In this document: one piece after another, positions 40,900 to 49,069 of the stretch
Layout: every line of letters starts with the position of its first letter
Numbering within the stretch: the stretch's first letter is position 1
Assembly (NCBI GenBank): GCA_963824105.1
Contig: CAWGNN010000006.1
Coordinates: 1 to 64,000, forward strand
Reading direction: 5' to 3'
Source of the DNA: CAWDVB01 sp963824105
GTDB taxonomy: Bacteria > Actinomycetota > Actinomycetes > Propionibacteriales > Nocardioidaceae
Length of the DNA: 64,000 nt
Notes under the pieces: model-generated
Databases searched by the model: none
The model's input: the letters and a program-made list of their open reading frames with translations, nothing else
Told to the model about the DNA's origin: nothing
Made by a program: the position numbers and the translations under genes

Positions 40900-43800
40900 G
40901 TGGAGGTGAGCGCACGCACCCTGGACGCGTTCAGCGTTCCCGCCCGGGCATGGTTCGAGGCCGCTTTCGCCGAGCCGACTCCCGCCCAGGCCGGGGCCTG
41001 GCGAGCGATCCGGGCCGGGGAGGACGCGCTCGTCGTAGCACCCACGGGCTCGGGGAAGACACTGGCCGCGTTCTTCTCCGCGATCGACGACCTGGCCGCG
41101 ACCGAGCCCCCCGAGGATCCGATGCAGCGCTGCCGGGTGCTCTACGTGTCGCCGCTGAAGGCCCTCGCCGTGGACGTTGAGCGCAACCTGCGCGCCCCGC
41201 TGGTCGGCATCCGCCGGACGGCGGCGCAGCGGGGACTGCCCGAGCCGGAGATCACCATCGGGGTCCGCTCCGGCGACACCTCGGCGGCCGACCGGCGCCG
41301 GTTGGCGGCACACCCTCCCGACATCCTGATCACCACTCCGGAGTCGTTGTTCCTGATCCTCACCTCCCGAGCCCGTGAGTCCCTCCGTTCGGTCCGCACC
41401 GTGATCCTCGACGAGGTGCACGCGGTCGCCGGCACCAAGCGCGGGGCACACCTCGCGGTCTCGCTGGAGCGGCTCGACGCCCTGCTGCCCCGCCCCGCAC
41501 AACGGATCGGCCTGTCGGCGACCGTCCGTCCGCTGGACGAGGTGGCGAGGTTCCTCAGCGGGTCTCGGCAGGCAACCGTGGTCGCCCCTGCGGCGACCAA
41601 GACCTGGGAGCTCGATGTCGTGGTTCCGGTCGAGGACATGACCAACCTCGCCGTACCGGTGGTCGAGGTGGCCGCAACCCGACCGTCCCGCGACCCCCTC
41701 GAGCCGCACGCCGCGGGACCACCTCGGCCGACTCCATCGCTCTGGCCACACATCGAGGAGCGCGTGGTCGACCTGATCGAGCGGCACCGATCCACGATCG
41801 TCTTCGTCAACTCCCGCAGACTCGCCGAGCGCCTCACCGCCCGGCTGAACGAGATCGTCGCCGAGAGACACGAGCAGACCGGCCCGCCCGCCCACGTGAT
41901 GGCCCAATCGGGCCAGACCTATGGCGCCCCGCGGGTGATCGCCCGCGCCCACCACGGCTCGGTGTCCAAGGAGGAGCGTGCCCACACCGAGGAGGCCCTC
42001 AAGCGTGGAGACCTGCCGTGCGTGGTGGCGACCTCCAGCCTCGAGCTCGGCATCGACATGGGCGCGGTCGACCTGGTGGTCCAGATCGAGTCGCCGCCCT
42101 CGGTCGCCAGCGCGCTACAGCGGGTCGGGCGGGCAGGACACCAGGTCGGGGAGGTCTCGCGCGGGGTCCTCTTCCCCAAGCACCGGCGTGATCTGATCGC
42201 GACGGCCGTGGCCGTCGAGCGGATGCGCGAAGGTGCGATCGAGTCGCTGCACGTGCCGCGGAACCCCCTCGACGTGCTGGCACAGCAGATCGTCGCCTGC
42301 TGCGCGGTCGATGCCTGGCCGGTGGACGACCTCTACGCCCTCGTCAGGGGGGCGGCATCCTTCCAGACGCTCCCGCGCAGCGCGTTCGAAGCCACGCTCG
42401 ACCTGCTGGCGGGCCGTTACCCCAGCGACGAGTTCGCCGAGCTGCGGCCCCGGATCGTGTGGGATCGGGTCGCCGGCACGGTGAGCGGACGGCCAGGTGC
42501 GCAGCGGCTCGCGGTCACCTCCGGAGGCACGATTCCCGACCGCGGGCTCTACGGGGTGTTCCTGGCCGGCGAGCGCGCCAGCAGGGTCGGTGAGCTCGAC
42601 GAGGAGATGGTCTACGAGTCACGGGTCGGTGACGTGTTCTCCCTCGGCGCCAGCAGCTGGCGGATCGAGGACATCACCCACGACCGGGTCGTGGTCTCCC
42701 CCGCCCCCGGGCAGCCCGGCCGACTGCCCTTCTGGAAGGGCGACCAGCTCGGCCGACCCGCCGAGCTGGGCCGCGCCATCGGGCGCTTCACCCGCGAGGT
42801 GGCCGTCCTGGACCGCCCCGAGGCCGAACGACGCTGCGCTCAGGCCGGGCTGGACGACTGGGCGACCGGGAACCTCCTCGCCCTCCTCGGCGAGCAGGCC
42901 GCAGCCACCCGGGTCGTGCCGAGCGACCAGCAGCTGCTCGTCGAGCGTTTCCGTGACGAGCTCGGCGACTGGCGAGTGGTCCTGCACTCTCCTTACGGCA
43001 ACCAGGTCAACGCGCCCTGGGCGCTCGCCGTCGCCCGCAGGCTGGAGGAGACCCACGGCGTCGGAGCTCAAGCGCTGTCGAGCGACGACGGGATCGTGCT
43101 TCGCATCCCGGACACCGATCGTGAGCCGCCGGGTGCCGAGGTGTTCGTCTTCGACCCCGACGAGATCGAGTCCACGGTCACCGACGAGATAGGTGGTTCG
43201 GCGCTGTTCGCCGCCCGCTTCCGCGAGTGCGCCGCCCGGGCACTACTGCTCCCCCGACGGGACCCCGGGCGCCGGGCCCCGCTGTGGCAGCAGCGGCAGC
43301 GTGCCGCCCAGCTGCTCCAGGTCGCGGTGAAGTTCCCGTCGTTCCCGATCGTGCTGGAGTCGGTGCGCGAGGTGCTTCAGGACGTCTACGACGTCCCCGC
43401 CCTGATCGAGCTGCAACGGGAGATCGGTGCGCGTCGCGTGCTGCTCGTCGACGTCGAGTCGGCCCAGCCGTCGCCGTTCGCCAAGGCGCTGCTCTTCGAG
43501 TACGTCGCCACGTTCGTCTACGAGGGGGACAACCCGATCGCCGAGCGGCGGGCGGCGGCTCTCTCCTTGGACCAGGGACTCCTCGCCGAGCTGCTCGGAC
43601 GCAGCGAGCTGCGGGAGCTCCTCGACCCCGACGTCCTCGCCGAGCTGGAGTCCGAGCTGCAGCGCACCGCCGAGAGCCGCCGGATCAGGGACGCCGAAGG
43701 GCTGGCGGACCTGCTGCGAGTGCTCGGACCTCTCGACCGGGCCGAGGTCGCCCAGCGGTCGGTGCCCCATAGCCCCGTGCCCGACTGGGTGACCAGCCTG

Positions 43801-45468
43801 GTCGCCGCGCGCCGGGTCATTGAGGTGACGGTGGGGGGCGTGCCCCGGCTGGCTGCCGTCGAGGATGCCGGACGCCTCCGAGACGCGCTCGGCGTCCCGG
43901 TGCCGACGGGCACGCCCGACGCGTTCACCGAGCCCCTCCCCGAGGGGGTCGGTGACCCCCTCGGGGACCTCGTCTCCCGCTACGCCCGCACCCATGGCCC
44001 GATCACGACCGAGGAGGTGGCGAGCCGGTTCGGTCTCGGGTCGGCGGTGGCGCTCGGTGCCCTGCGCCGCCTGGCGGGCGAGGGCAGGCTGCTCGAGGGC
44101 GAGTTCCGGCCGGCCGGCACCGGGTCGGAATGGTGCGACGCCGACGTCCTACGGCGCCTGCGCCGCCGCAGCCTGGCCAAGGTACGACGAGAGGTGGAGC
44201 CGGTCGAGCCTGCCGCCCTCGCCCGGTTCCTGCCGTCCTGGCAGGGGGTCGGGTCGAGGCTGCGGGGGGTCGACGGCGTGCTCTCGGTGATCGAGCAGCT
44301 CGCCGGATGCCCGGTCCCGGCGTCGGCCCTGGAGTCCCTGGTGCTCCCGGCCCGGGTTCAGGACTACCAGCCCGCCTGGCTCGACGAGCTGACCTCCTCC
44401 GGTGAGGTGGTGTGGGCCGGACGCGGACGCATCGCCGCCCATGACGGGTGGGTCAGTCTTCACCCCGCCGGAACCGCTGCCCTGACCCTCCCTGCGGCGG
44501 CCGAGGCCGACCTGAGCCCACTCGCCGTGGACCTGCTGGGCCGGCTCTCCTCGGGCGGCGGCTGGTTCGCACGGCAGCTCGCCGAGCAGCTGCCCGACAG
44601 CACCGAGACCGAGATCGTCGACAGCCTCTGGGAGCTGGCCTGGGCGAGCCGGATCAGCAACGACACCTTCGCCCCGGTCCGGGGACTGATCGCGGGATCC
44701 TCGACGAGCCATCGAGCGCGCCGGCCACCGCCCCGTGCCCGCATCCTCGGCAGACGGGTCGCAGTGCCCGCCGGACCCACTGCGGCCGGACGGTGGTCGC
44801 TGCTGCCCGGGGTCGAGAGCGACCCGACGCGTCGGGCCACCGCGATCAGCCAGGCGCTGCTGGATCGGCACGGGGTGGTCACCCGTGGCGCGGTCGTGGC
44901 CGAGCAGGTGCCGGGCGGGTTCGCCGGCGTCTACCGACTGCTCTCCGCGTTCGAGGAGGCCGGGCGCTGCCGACGCGGCTACTTCGTGGCCACGCTGGGG
45001 GCCGCGCAGTTCGCCGGACCCGGAGCGGTGGACCGGCTCCGGGCCCAGGGCGACTTGGTACAGGGCAGCCAGGTCGGCCAGGTCCAGGGCGACGAGAAGC
45101 AGGCGGTGGCCCTGGCCGCCACCGATCCCGCCAACCCGTTCGGCGCGGCGCTTGCCTGGCCCGACTCCGGCACGGGGCATCGAGCCGGCCGTAAGGCCGG
45201 GGCTGTCGTGGTCCTGGTGAGCGGGCACCTCGCGGTCTATGTCGAGCGCGGGGGACGGACGATGCTCACCTTCGCCAGCTCACCGGAGAGCTTGACCCGG
45301 GCCTTCTCCGAGCTCGCCGCCCTGGTGCGCCGCGGGGGCGCTGGGCCTCTCACGGTCAAACAGGTCGATGGGGCGGCGGTCCTGGACCGGGAGAGTGCGG
45401 CCCTGCGCACCCTGATGGAGGCAGCGGGTTTCGCCACGACTCCGGCCGGGATGCGGCTGCGGGCCTGA
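40900..45468 (+). CDS. lhr: Lhr-type large ATP-dependent helicase
   Basis: A 1,522-residue superfamily 2 helicase of the usual Lhr length, a DNA repair helicase. The first 850 or so residues hold the helicase core: Walker A APTGSGKT, DEVH box ILDEVHAV, motif III LSATVRP, motif VI QRVGRAGH, then a winged-helix and Lhr core domain. The remaining 650 residues form the Lhr C-terminal domain. GTG at 40900 follows GAGGA. A 14-base-pair perfect hairpin sits inside the coding sequence at 43937-43967. It ends five bases from the convergent clgR gene. Confidence 0.94.
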   Translation: MEVSARTLDAFSVPARAWFEAAFAEPTPAQAGAWRAIRAGEDALVVAPTGSGKTLAAFFSAIDDLAATEPPEDPMQRCRVLYVSPLKALAVDVERNLRAPLVGIRRTAAQRGLPEPEITIGVRSGDTSAADRRRLAAHPPDILITTPESLFLILTSRARESLRSVRTVILDEVHAVAGTKRGAHLAVSLERLDALLPRPAQRIGLSATVRPLDEVARFLSGSRQATVVAPAATKTWELDVVVPVEDMTNLAVPVVEVAATRPSRDPLEPHAAGPPRPTPSLWPHIEERVVDLIERHRSTIVFVNSRRLAERLTARLNEIVAERHEQTGPPAHVMAQSGQTYGAPRVIARAHHGSVSKEERAHTEEALKRGDLPCVVATSSLELGIDMGAVDLVVQIESPPSVASALQRVGRAGHQVGEVSRGVLFPKHRRDLIATAVAVERMREGAIESLHVPRNPLDVLAQQIVACCAVDAWPVDDLYALVRGAASFQTLPRSAFEATLDLLAGRYPSDEFAELRPRIVWDRVAGTVSGRPGAQRLAVTSGGTIPDRGLYGVFLAGERASRVGELDEEMVYESRVGDVFSLGASSWRIEDITHDRVVVSPAPGQPGRLPFWKGDQLGRPAELGRAIGRFTREVAVLDRPEAERRCAQAGLDDWATGNLLALLGEQAAATRVVPSDQQLLVERFRDELGDWRVVLHSPYGNQVNAPWALAVARRLEETHGVGAQALSSDDGIVLRIPDTDREPPGAEVFVFDPDEIESTVTDEIGGSALFAARFRECAARALLLPRRDPGRRAPLWQQRQRAAQLLQVAVKFPSFPIVLESVREVLQDVYDVPALIELQREIGARRVLLVDVESAQPSPFAKALLFEYVATFVYEGDNPIAERRAAALSLDQGLLAELLGRSELRELLDPDVLAELESELQRTAESRRIRDAEGLADLLRVLGPLDRAEVAQRSVPHSPVPDWVTSLVAARRVIEVTVGGVPRLAAVEDAGRLRDALGVPVPTGTPDAFTEPLPEGVGDPLGDLVSRYARTHGPITTEEVASRFGLGSAVALGALRRLAGEGRLLEGEFRPAGTGSEWCDADVLRRLRRRSLAKVRREVEPVEPAALARFLPSWQGVGSRLRGVDGVLSVIEQLAGCPVPASALESLVLPARVQDYQPAWLDELTSSGEVVWAGRGRIAAHDGWVSLHPAGTAALTLPAAAEADLSPLAVDLLGRLSSGGGWFARQLAEQLPDSTETEIVDSLWELAWASRISNDTFAPVRGLIAGSSTSHRARRPPPRARILGRRVAVPAGPTAAGRWSLLPGVESDPTRRATAISQALLDRHGVVTRGAVVAEQVPGGFAGVYRLLSAFEEAGRCRRGYFVATLGAAQFAGPGAVDRLRAQGDLVQGSQVGQVQGDEKQAVALAATDPANPFGAALAWPDSGTGHRAGRKAGAVVVLVSGHLAVYVERGGRTMLTFASSPESLTRAFSELAALVRRGGAGPLTVKQVDGAAVLDRESAALRTLMEAAGFATTPAGMRLRA
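43937..43967. other. Perfect intragenic hairpin in lhr
   Basis: A 14-base-pair uninterrupted stem (43937-43950 with 43954-43967) closes a three-base GGT loop. It encodes PLPEGVGDPLG. In RNA it would be very stable. No T tract follows, so termination is not evident. Confidence 0.6.
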
Positions 45469-45473
45469 GCGGG

Positions 45474-45782
45474 TCAGGCGGCCGAGGCGACCACGTCGTC
45501 GCCGGCAGCCAGGGTCAGCGAAGCGCCACGCCCTGCGATCTGCTGGATCTCCTGGACGCGCACTGCATGGGAGACCTCGGAGAGGACGTCCGACAGAGGC
45601 ACCTGGAGCGCCGAGCAGATCGCGCCCAGGAGCTCAGACGAGGCTTCCTTCTGACCGCGCTCGACCTCTGAGATGTAGCCCAGACTGACCTGGGCGGCGG
45701 CGGACACCTGACGCAGGGTCATGCCCGCGCGAATCCGACGGGCACGGAGCACATCGCCGAGTGACTGGCGAAGGATCACCAT
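45474..45782 (-). CDS. clgR: ClgR-type XRE transcriptional regulator
   Basis: A 102-residue regulator. The HTH_3 domain (about residues 10-65, LGDVLRARRIRAGMTLRQVSAAAQVSLGYISEVERGQKEASSELL) is typical of ClgR, the activator of clp protease genes. Position downstream of cinA-pgsA matches mycobacterial Rv2745c. The protein ends in VASAA; terminal alanines are a ClpP degradation signal known for actinobacterial ClgR. ATG at 45782 follows GGAGGGAG. The 157 bases up to cinA hold no gene I can see. Confidence 0.9.
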   Translation of the reverse strand: MVILRQSLGDVLRARRIRAGMTLRQVSAAAQVSLGYISEVERGQKEASSELLGAICSALQVPLSDVLSEVSHAVRVQEIQQIAGRGASLTLAAGDDVVASAA

Positions 45783-45939
45783 CGCTCGCTCCCTCCTCGT
45801 CGTGTCTGCGAAACAGCAGCCGTCCCGATGTCTCTGATCTATCAACTTACCCGGGTCGCCAACGCTTTACCTGACATTCGGCCCGAATGCGGTCCCACCT
45901 TAGCGACCGGCACCCCCCAAGACCGGAGCACCACCAGGG

Positions 45940-46419
45940 TCACGCCGCGCCGAAGAGTGCCCGCAGCAGGGTCTCGAGCACCGCACCCGTGGCGGCCTGG
46001 CGGATCTCGGCCCGATCACCGGGCAGATCCAGCCGGTGGGCGAAGACGCCGTCGGGGCCGGCCACCCCGACGTAGACCGTGCCGACCGGCTTCCCCTCCT
46101 GGCTGTCCGGCCCGGCGACCCCGGTCGTGCTGACCGCCCAGTCGGCCCCGAGCAGCCGGCGAACGCCGGCGGCCATCGCCGTTGCGCACTCCGAGGACAC
46201 CGCCCCGACACCGTCGAGGATCTCGGCCGGGACCCCGAGCAGCGTCCGCTTCACCTCGGTGGCGTAGGCGACGACACCGCCGAGCAGGACGGCGCTGGCA
46301 CCCGGCACCTCGGTGACGCTCGCGGCGACCAGACCTCCGGTCAGAGACTCGGCGCAGGCGAGGGTCTGGCCCCGGCGGGTGAGCTCGGCGACCAGGTTCC
46401 CGGCCAGCGGGTGGGTCAC
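45940..46419 (-). CDS. CinA C-terminal domain protein, NMN amidase-like
   Basis: A 159-residue stand-alone CinA C-terminal domain (PncC-like), which deamidates nicotinamide mononucleotide. Family landmarks are TLACAESLTGGLVAASVTEVPGAS, VVAYATEVKRTLLGV, and STTGVAGPDSQEGKPVGTVYVG. The N-terminal MoaB-like half of full-length CinA is missing, as is common in actinobacteria. GTG at 46419 overlaps the pgsA stop by four bases. Confidence 0.93.
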   Translation of the reverse strand: MTHPLAGNLVAELTRRGQTLACAESLTGGLVAASVTEVPGASAVLLGGVVAYATEVKRTLLGVPAEILDGVGAVSSECATAMAAGVRRLLGADWAVSTTGVAGPDSQEGKPVGTVYVGVAGPDGVFAHRLDLPGDRAEIRQAATGAVLETLLRALFGAA

Positions 46420-47021
46420 GAGGAGCGGATCCGGCGCCGTTGGGTCGCGTCGACGACGTACGCGAGCCCGGTCCACAGGGTCAGCACTACCGCTGCGCCC
46501 ATCGTCACGGCCGCGATCCACCACACGACCACTCCGACGGTGCCCCAGACACCCGTGTGGCCCAGGAGCGGAAGGATCATCGCGCTGAGAGCGGCCATCT
46601 GGAGGACCGTCTTCGTCTTCCCACCCCGGCTGGCGGCCACGATGATCCCGTGGCGCAGCAAGAAGAAGCGCAACCCGGTGATGCCCCACTCACGCACGAG
46701 CACCACGACGGTCACCCACCACCAGAGCTCGCCGATGAGGGACAGACCGACGAACGCCATCCCGGTCAGCGCCTTGTCGGCGATCGGGTCGGCTACCTTC
46801 CCGAAATTGGTCACCAGGTTGCGCTTGCGGGCGATGTCGCCGTCGATCCGGTCGGTGATCACGGCCACGACGAAGACCCCGAAGGCAGCCAGACGCCAGC
46901 CGGTGGAAGCCCCGCCGTCGTCGAGGAGCGCCGCGCCGAAGAACGGCACCATCAGGATCCGCAGTCCGGTCAGGAGGTTGGCCAGGTTCCAGTTGCTCGC
47001 GTGTGGATTGACGTCGGTCAA
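46416..47021 (-). CDS. pgsA: CDP-diacylglycerol-glycerol-3-phosphate 3-phosphatidyltransferase
   Basis: A 201-residue membrane enzyme of the CDP-alcohol phosphotransferase family, making phosphatidylglycerol phosphate. The family motif D-x2-DG-x2-AR-x8-G-x3-D-x3-D is seen in DRIDGDIARKRNLVTNFGKVADPIADK. It has about five helices. In mycobacteria the equivalent gene is pgsA3. The start overlaps the rimO stop by four bases. Confidence 0.93.
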   Translation of the reverse strand: MTDVNPHASNWNLANLLTGLRILMVPFFGAALLDDGGASTGWRLAAFGVFVVAVITDRIDGDIARKRNLVTNFGKVADPIADKALTGMAFVGLSLIGELWWWVTVVVLVREWGITGLRFFLLRHGIIVAASRGGKTKTVLQMAALSAMILPLLGHTGVWGTVGVVVWWIAAVTMGAAVVLTLWTGLAYVVDATQRRRIRSS

Positions 47022-48490
47022 GGGACCACCTCGGCCACCAGATCGACGCCCTCGGAGGCTACGACCCGACCCGTCACCAGATCGCCGACGACGATCCCGT
47101 CGAGGTGGCCGACGAGCTGAGTGGAGCCGTCCACCTCGGGGCCCTGGTGCTCGGCCCTACCTTCGGCTCTGCCCTCGGCCGCTGGGTCGTCGAGGCCGGC
47201 CGGCTCCAACGTCTCCACCATGACCGACACCGTAGTGCCGACCCGTTCCTCGGCGCGCTGCGCGGTCAGCTGCTCGACCAGCCGGGTCACGTGCTCCACG
47301 CGCGAGCGGATCTCCTCCTCGTCCAGCTTCGCATCGAAGCCCTCGGCCTCGGTGCCGTCCTCGTCGGAGTAGCCGAAGACGCCCACCACGTCGAGGCGGC
47401 CGTCGGTGAGGAACCCCGTCAACGTCTCAACGTCGCTCTCGGTCTCGCCCGGGAAGCCGACGATCACGTTGGAGCGGACCCCGGCCTCCGGGCTCTGTGC
47501 CCGGATCGCCTCCAGCAGGCCGAGGAACGAGTCCGGGTCACCGAACCGTCGCATGCGGCGCAACACGGTCGGGCTGGCGTGCTGGAAAGACAGATCGAAG
47601 TAGTCGGCCACCCCGGGAGTGCCGGTGATGGCCCGGACCAGTCCCGGTCGCGTCTCGGCAGGTTGCAGGTAGCTGACCCGGACCCGCTCGATCCCGTCGA
47701 CGGCCGCGAGCTCGGGCAACAGTGACTCGAGCAGGGCCAGGTCGCCGAGGTCCTTGCCGTAGGACGTGGAGTTCTCGCTGACCAAGAAGAGCTCGCGCAC
47801 CCCCTGTTCGGCGAGCCACCGAGCCTCTGCAAGGACATCGGTGGGGCGCCGGGAGACGAATGCTCCGCGGAAGCTCGGGATCGCGCAGAAGGAGCAGCGA
47901 CGGTCACACCCGCTGGCCAGCTTGAGCGGTGCGATCGGACCACGGTCGAGACGTCGCCGGACGGCGCGAGGGCCGGTCGGCGGGGCGACCCCTTCCGGCA
48001 GGTCCGGGGCCAGGATGCTGTGACCGGGGACGGTCACCGACCCGGGGTCGCGCTGGCTCGGCGAGATCGGCAGCAGCAGCCGCCGGTCCGAAGGGGTGTG
48101 CGAGGCAGGGCGCTGTCCGTGCAGGATCGCGTTCAGCCGGTCGGCGATATCGGGGTAGTCGTCGAAGCCCAGCACCGCATCGGCCTCGGGCAGGGACTCC
48201 GCCAGCCCCACGCCGTACCGTTCGGCGAGGCAGCCCACAGCCACGACCGCCTGGGCGCCGCCGCTGGTCTTCAGGTCGGCGGCTTCGAGCAGGGTGTCGA
48301 TGGAGTCCTTCTTGGCGGCCTCGACGAAGCCGCAGGTGTTCACCAGTACCGCCGTCGCGTCTCCCGGATCGCCCACCACCTCGAAACCGCCCGCCTCGAG
48401 CCGGGCGGCGAGCTCCTCGGAGTCGACTTCGTTGCGGGCACAACCCAAGGTGACCAGGGCGACGGTCGGGCGGGAGGAAGTGGTCGACAT
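47018..48490 (-). CDS. rimO: Ribosomal protein uS12 methylthiotransferase
   Basis: A 490-residue radical SAM enzyme that methylthiolates an aspartate of ribosomal protein S12. The UPF0004 domain supplies cysteines in LGCARNEVDSE, NTCGFVEAAK and VGCLAERY; the radical SAM motif is CDRRCSFC. A C-terminal TRAM domain follows. The ARNEVDSE signature separates it from MiaB. The start follows GGAGG. Confidence 0.95.
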   Translation of the reverse strand: MSTTSSRPTVALVTLGCARNEVDSEELAARLEAGGFEVVGDPGDATAVLVNTCGFVEAAKKDSIDTLLEAADLKTSGGAQAVVAVGCLAERYGVGLAESLPEADAVLGFDDYPDIADRLNAILHGQRPASHTPSDRRLLLPISPSQRDPGSVTVPGHSILAPDLPEGVAPPTGPRAVRRRLDRGPIAPLKLASGCDRRCSFCAIPSFRGAFVSRRPTDVLAEARWLAEQGVRELFLVSENSTSYGKDLGDLALLESLLPELAAVDGIERVRVSYLQPAETRPGLVRAITGTPGVADYFDLSFQHASPTVLRRMRRFGDPDSFLGLLEAIRAQSPEAGVRSNVIVGFPGETESDVETLTGFLTDGRLDVVGVFGYSDEDGTEAEGFDAKLDEEEIRSRVEHVTRLVEQLTAQRAEERVGTTVSVMVETLEPAGLDDPAAEGRAEGRAEHQGPEVDGSTQLVGHLDGIVVGDLVTGRVVASEGVDLVAEVVP

Positions 48491-48538
48491 GAGGCCTCCA
48501 GTATCGCGTGGGGGGCCTGCTTCAGCGAAACTGCAGCG

Positions 48539-49069
48539 TCACTCGGCCGGGTTGTCACTCAGTGCGGCGAGGACCGCGAGGCGGCCGGCGAGCTGGCGCT
48601 CATCGCCTCGTGACACCCCGGTGATCGCGCCGAGCGGCAGGGACAGCTCGGCGTGGTGTCGCCGCTGGCTGGCGGCAACCCGCCGCTGGCTCCGCTCGGA
48701 GAGGCTTTCGGTCACGTGGCTGGAGTGCTGAACCTGGATGAGCAGGTGCCCGTCGGTCCACGGCAGCCGACGGGGCTCGACGTGGTACTCACTGATGCTG
48801 ATCCAGGGGAAGCCACACCACTCACCGCCGATCTTGACCCGCACCCCGCGACGGTCGGCGACCAGTAGCGGAGAACGCGCGCTGCTGACAGCGATGACGG
48901 CGCTGGCGACGGCGATCAGGCTCACCGCCGCCGCGAGAACTCCGTCCAGGGCCGATCCGCCACCCAGTGCTCGCGCCCAGAGCAGCACCGCGACCAGTCC
49001 AGCGGCAGCGCTGAGTGCGGACGTGAGTCGGGTGTTGTAGCCGATCTCCAGTGCGTGATCGTCGGCCAT
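48539..49069 (-). CDS. Conserved PH-like membrane protein between ftsK and rimO
   Basis: A 176-residue protein with two N-terminal helices (about residues 15-35 and 45-65) and a soluble C-terminal part (LLVADRRGVRVKIGGEWCGFPWISISEYHVEPRR) resembling a bacterial PH-like domain. I know of no assigned function. ATG at 49069 shares a base with the ftsK stop (TGATG), so it is coupled to ftsK. Confidence 0.72.
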   Translation of the reverse strand: MADDHALEIGYNTRLTSALSAAAGLVAVLLWARALGGGSALDGVLAAAVSLIAVASAVIAVSSARSPLLVADRRGVRVKIGGEWCGFPWISISEYHVEPRRLPWTDGHLLIQVQHSSHVTESLSERSQRRVAASQRRHHAELSLPLGAITGVSRGDERQLAGRLAVLAALSDNPAE

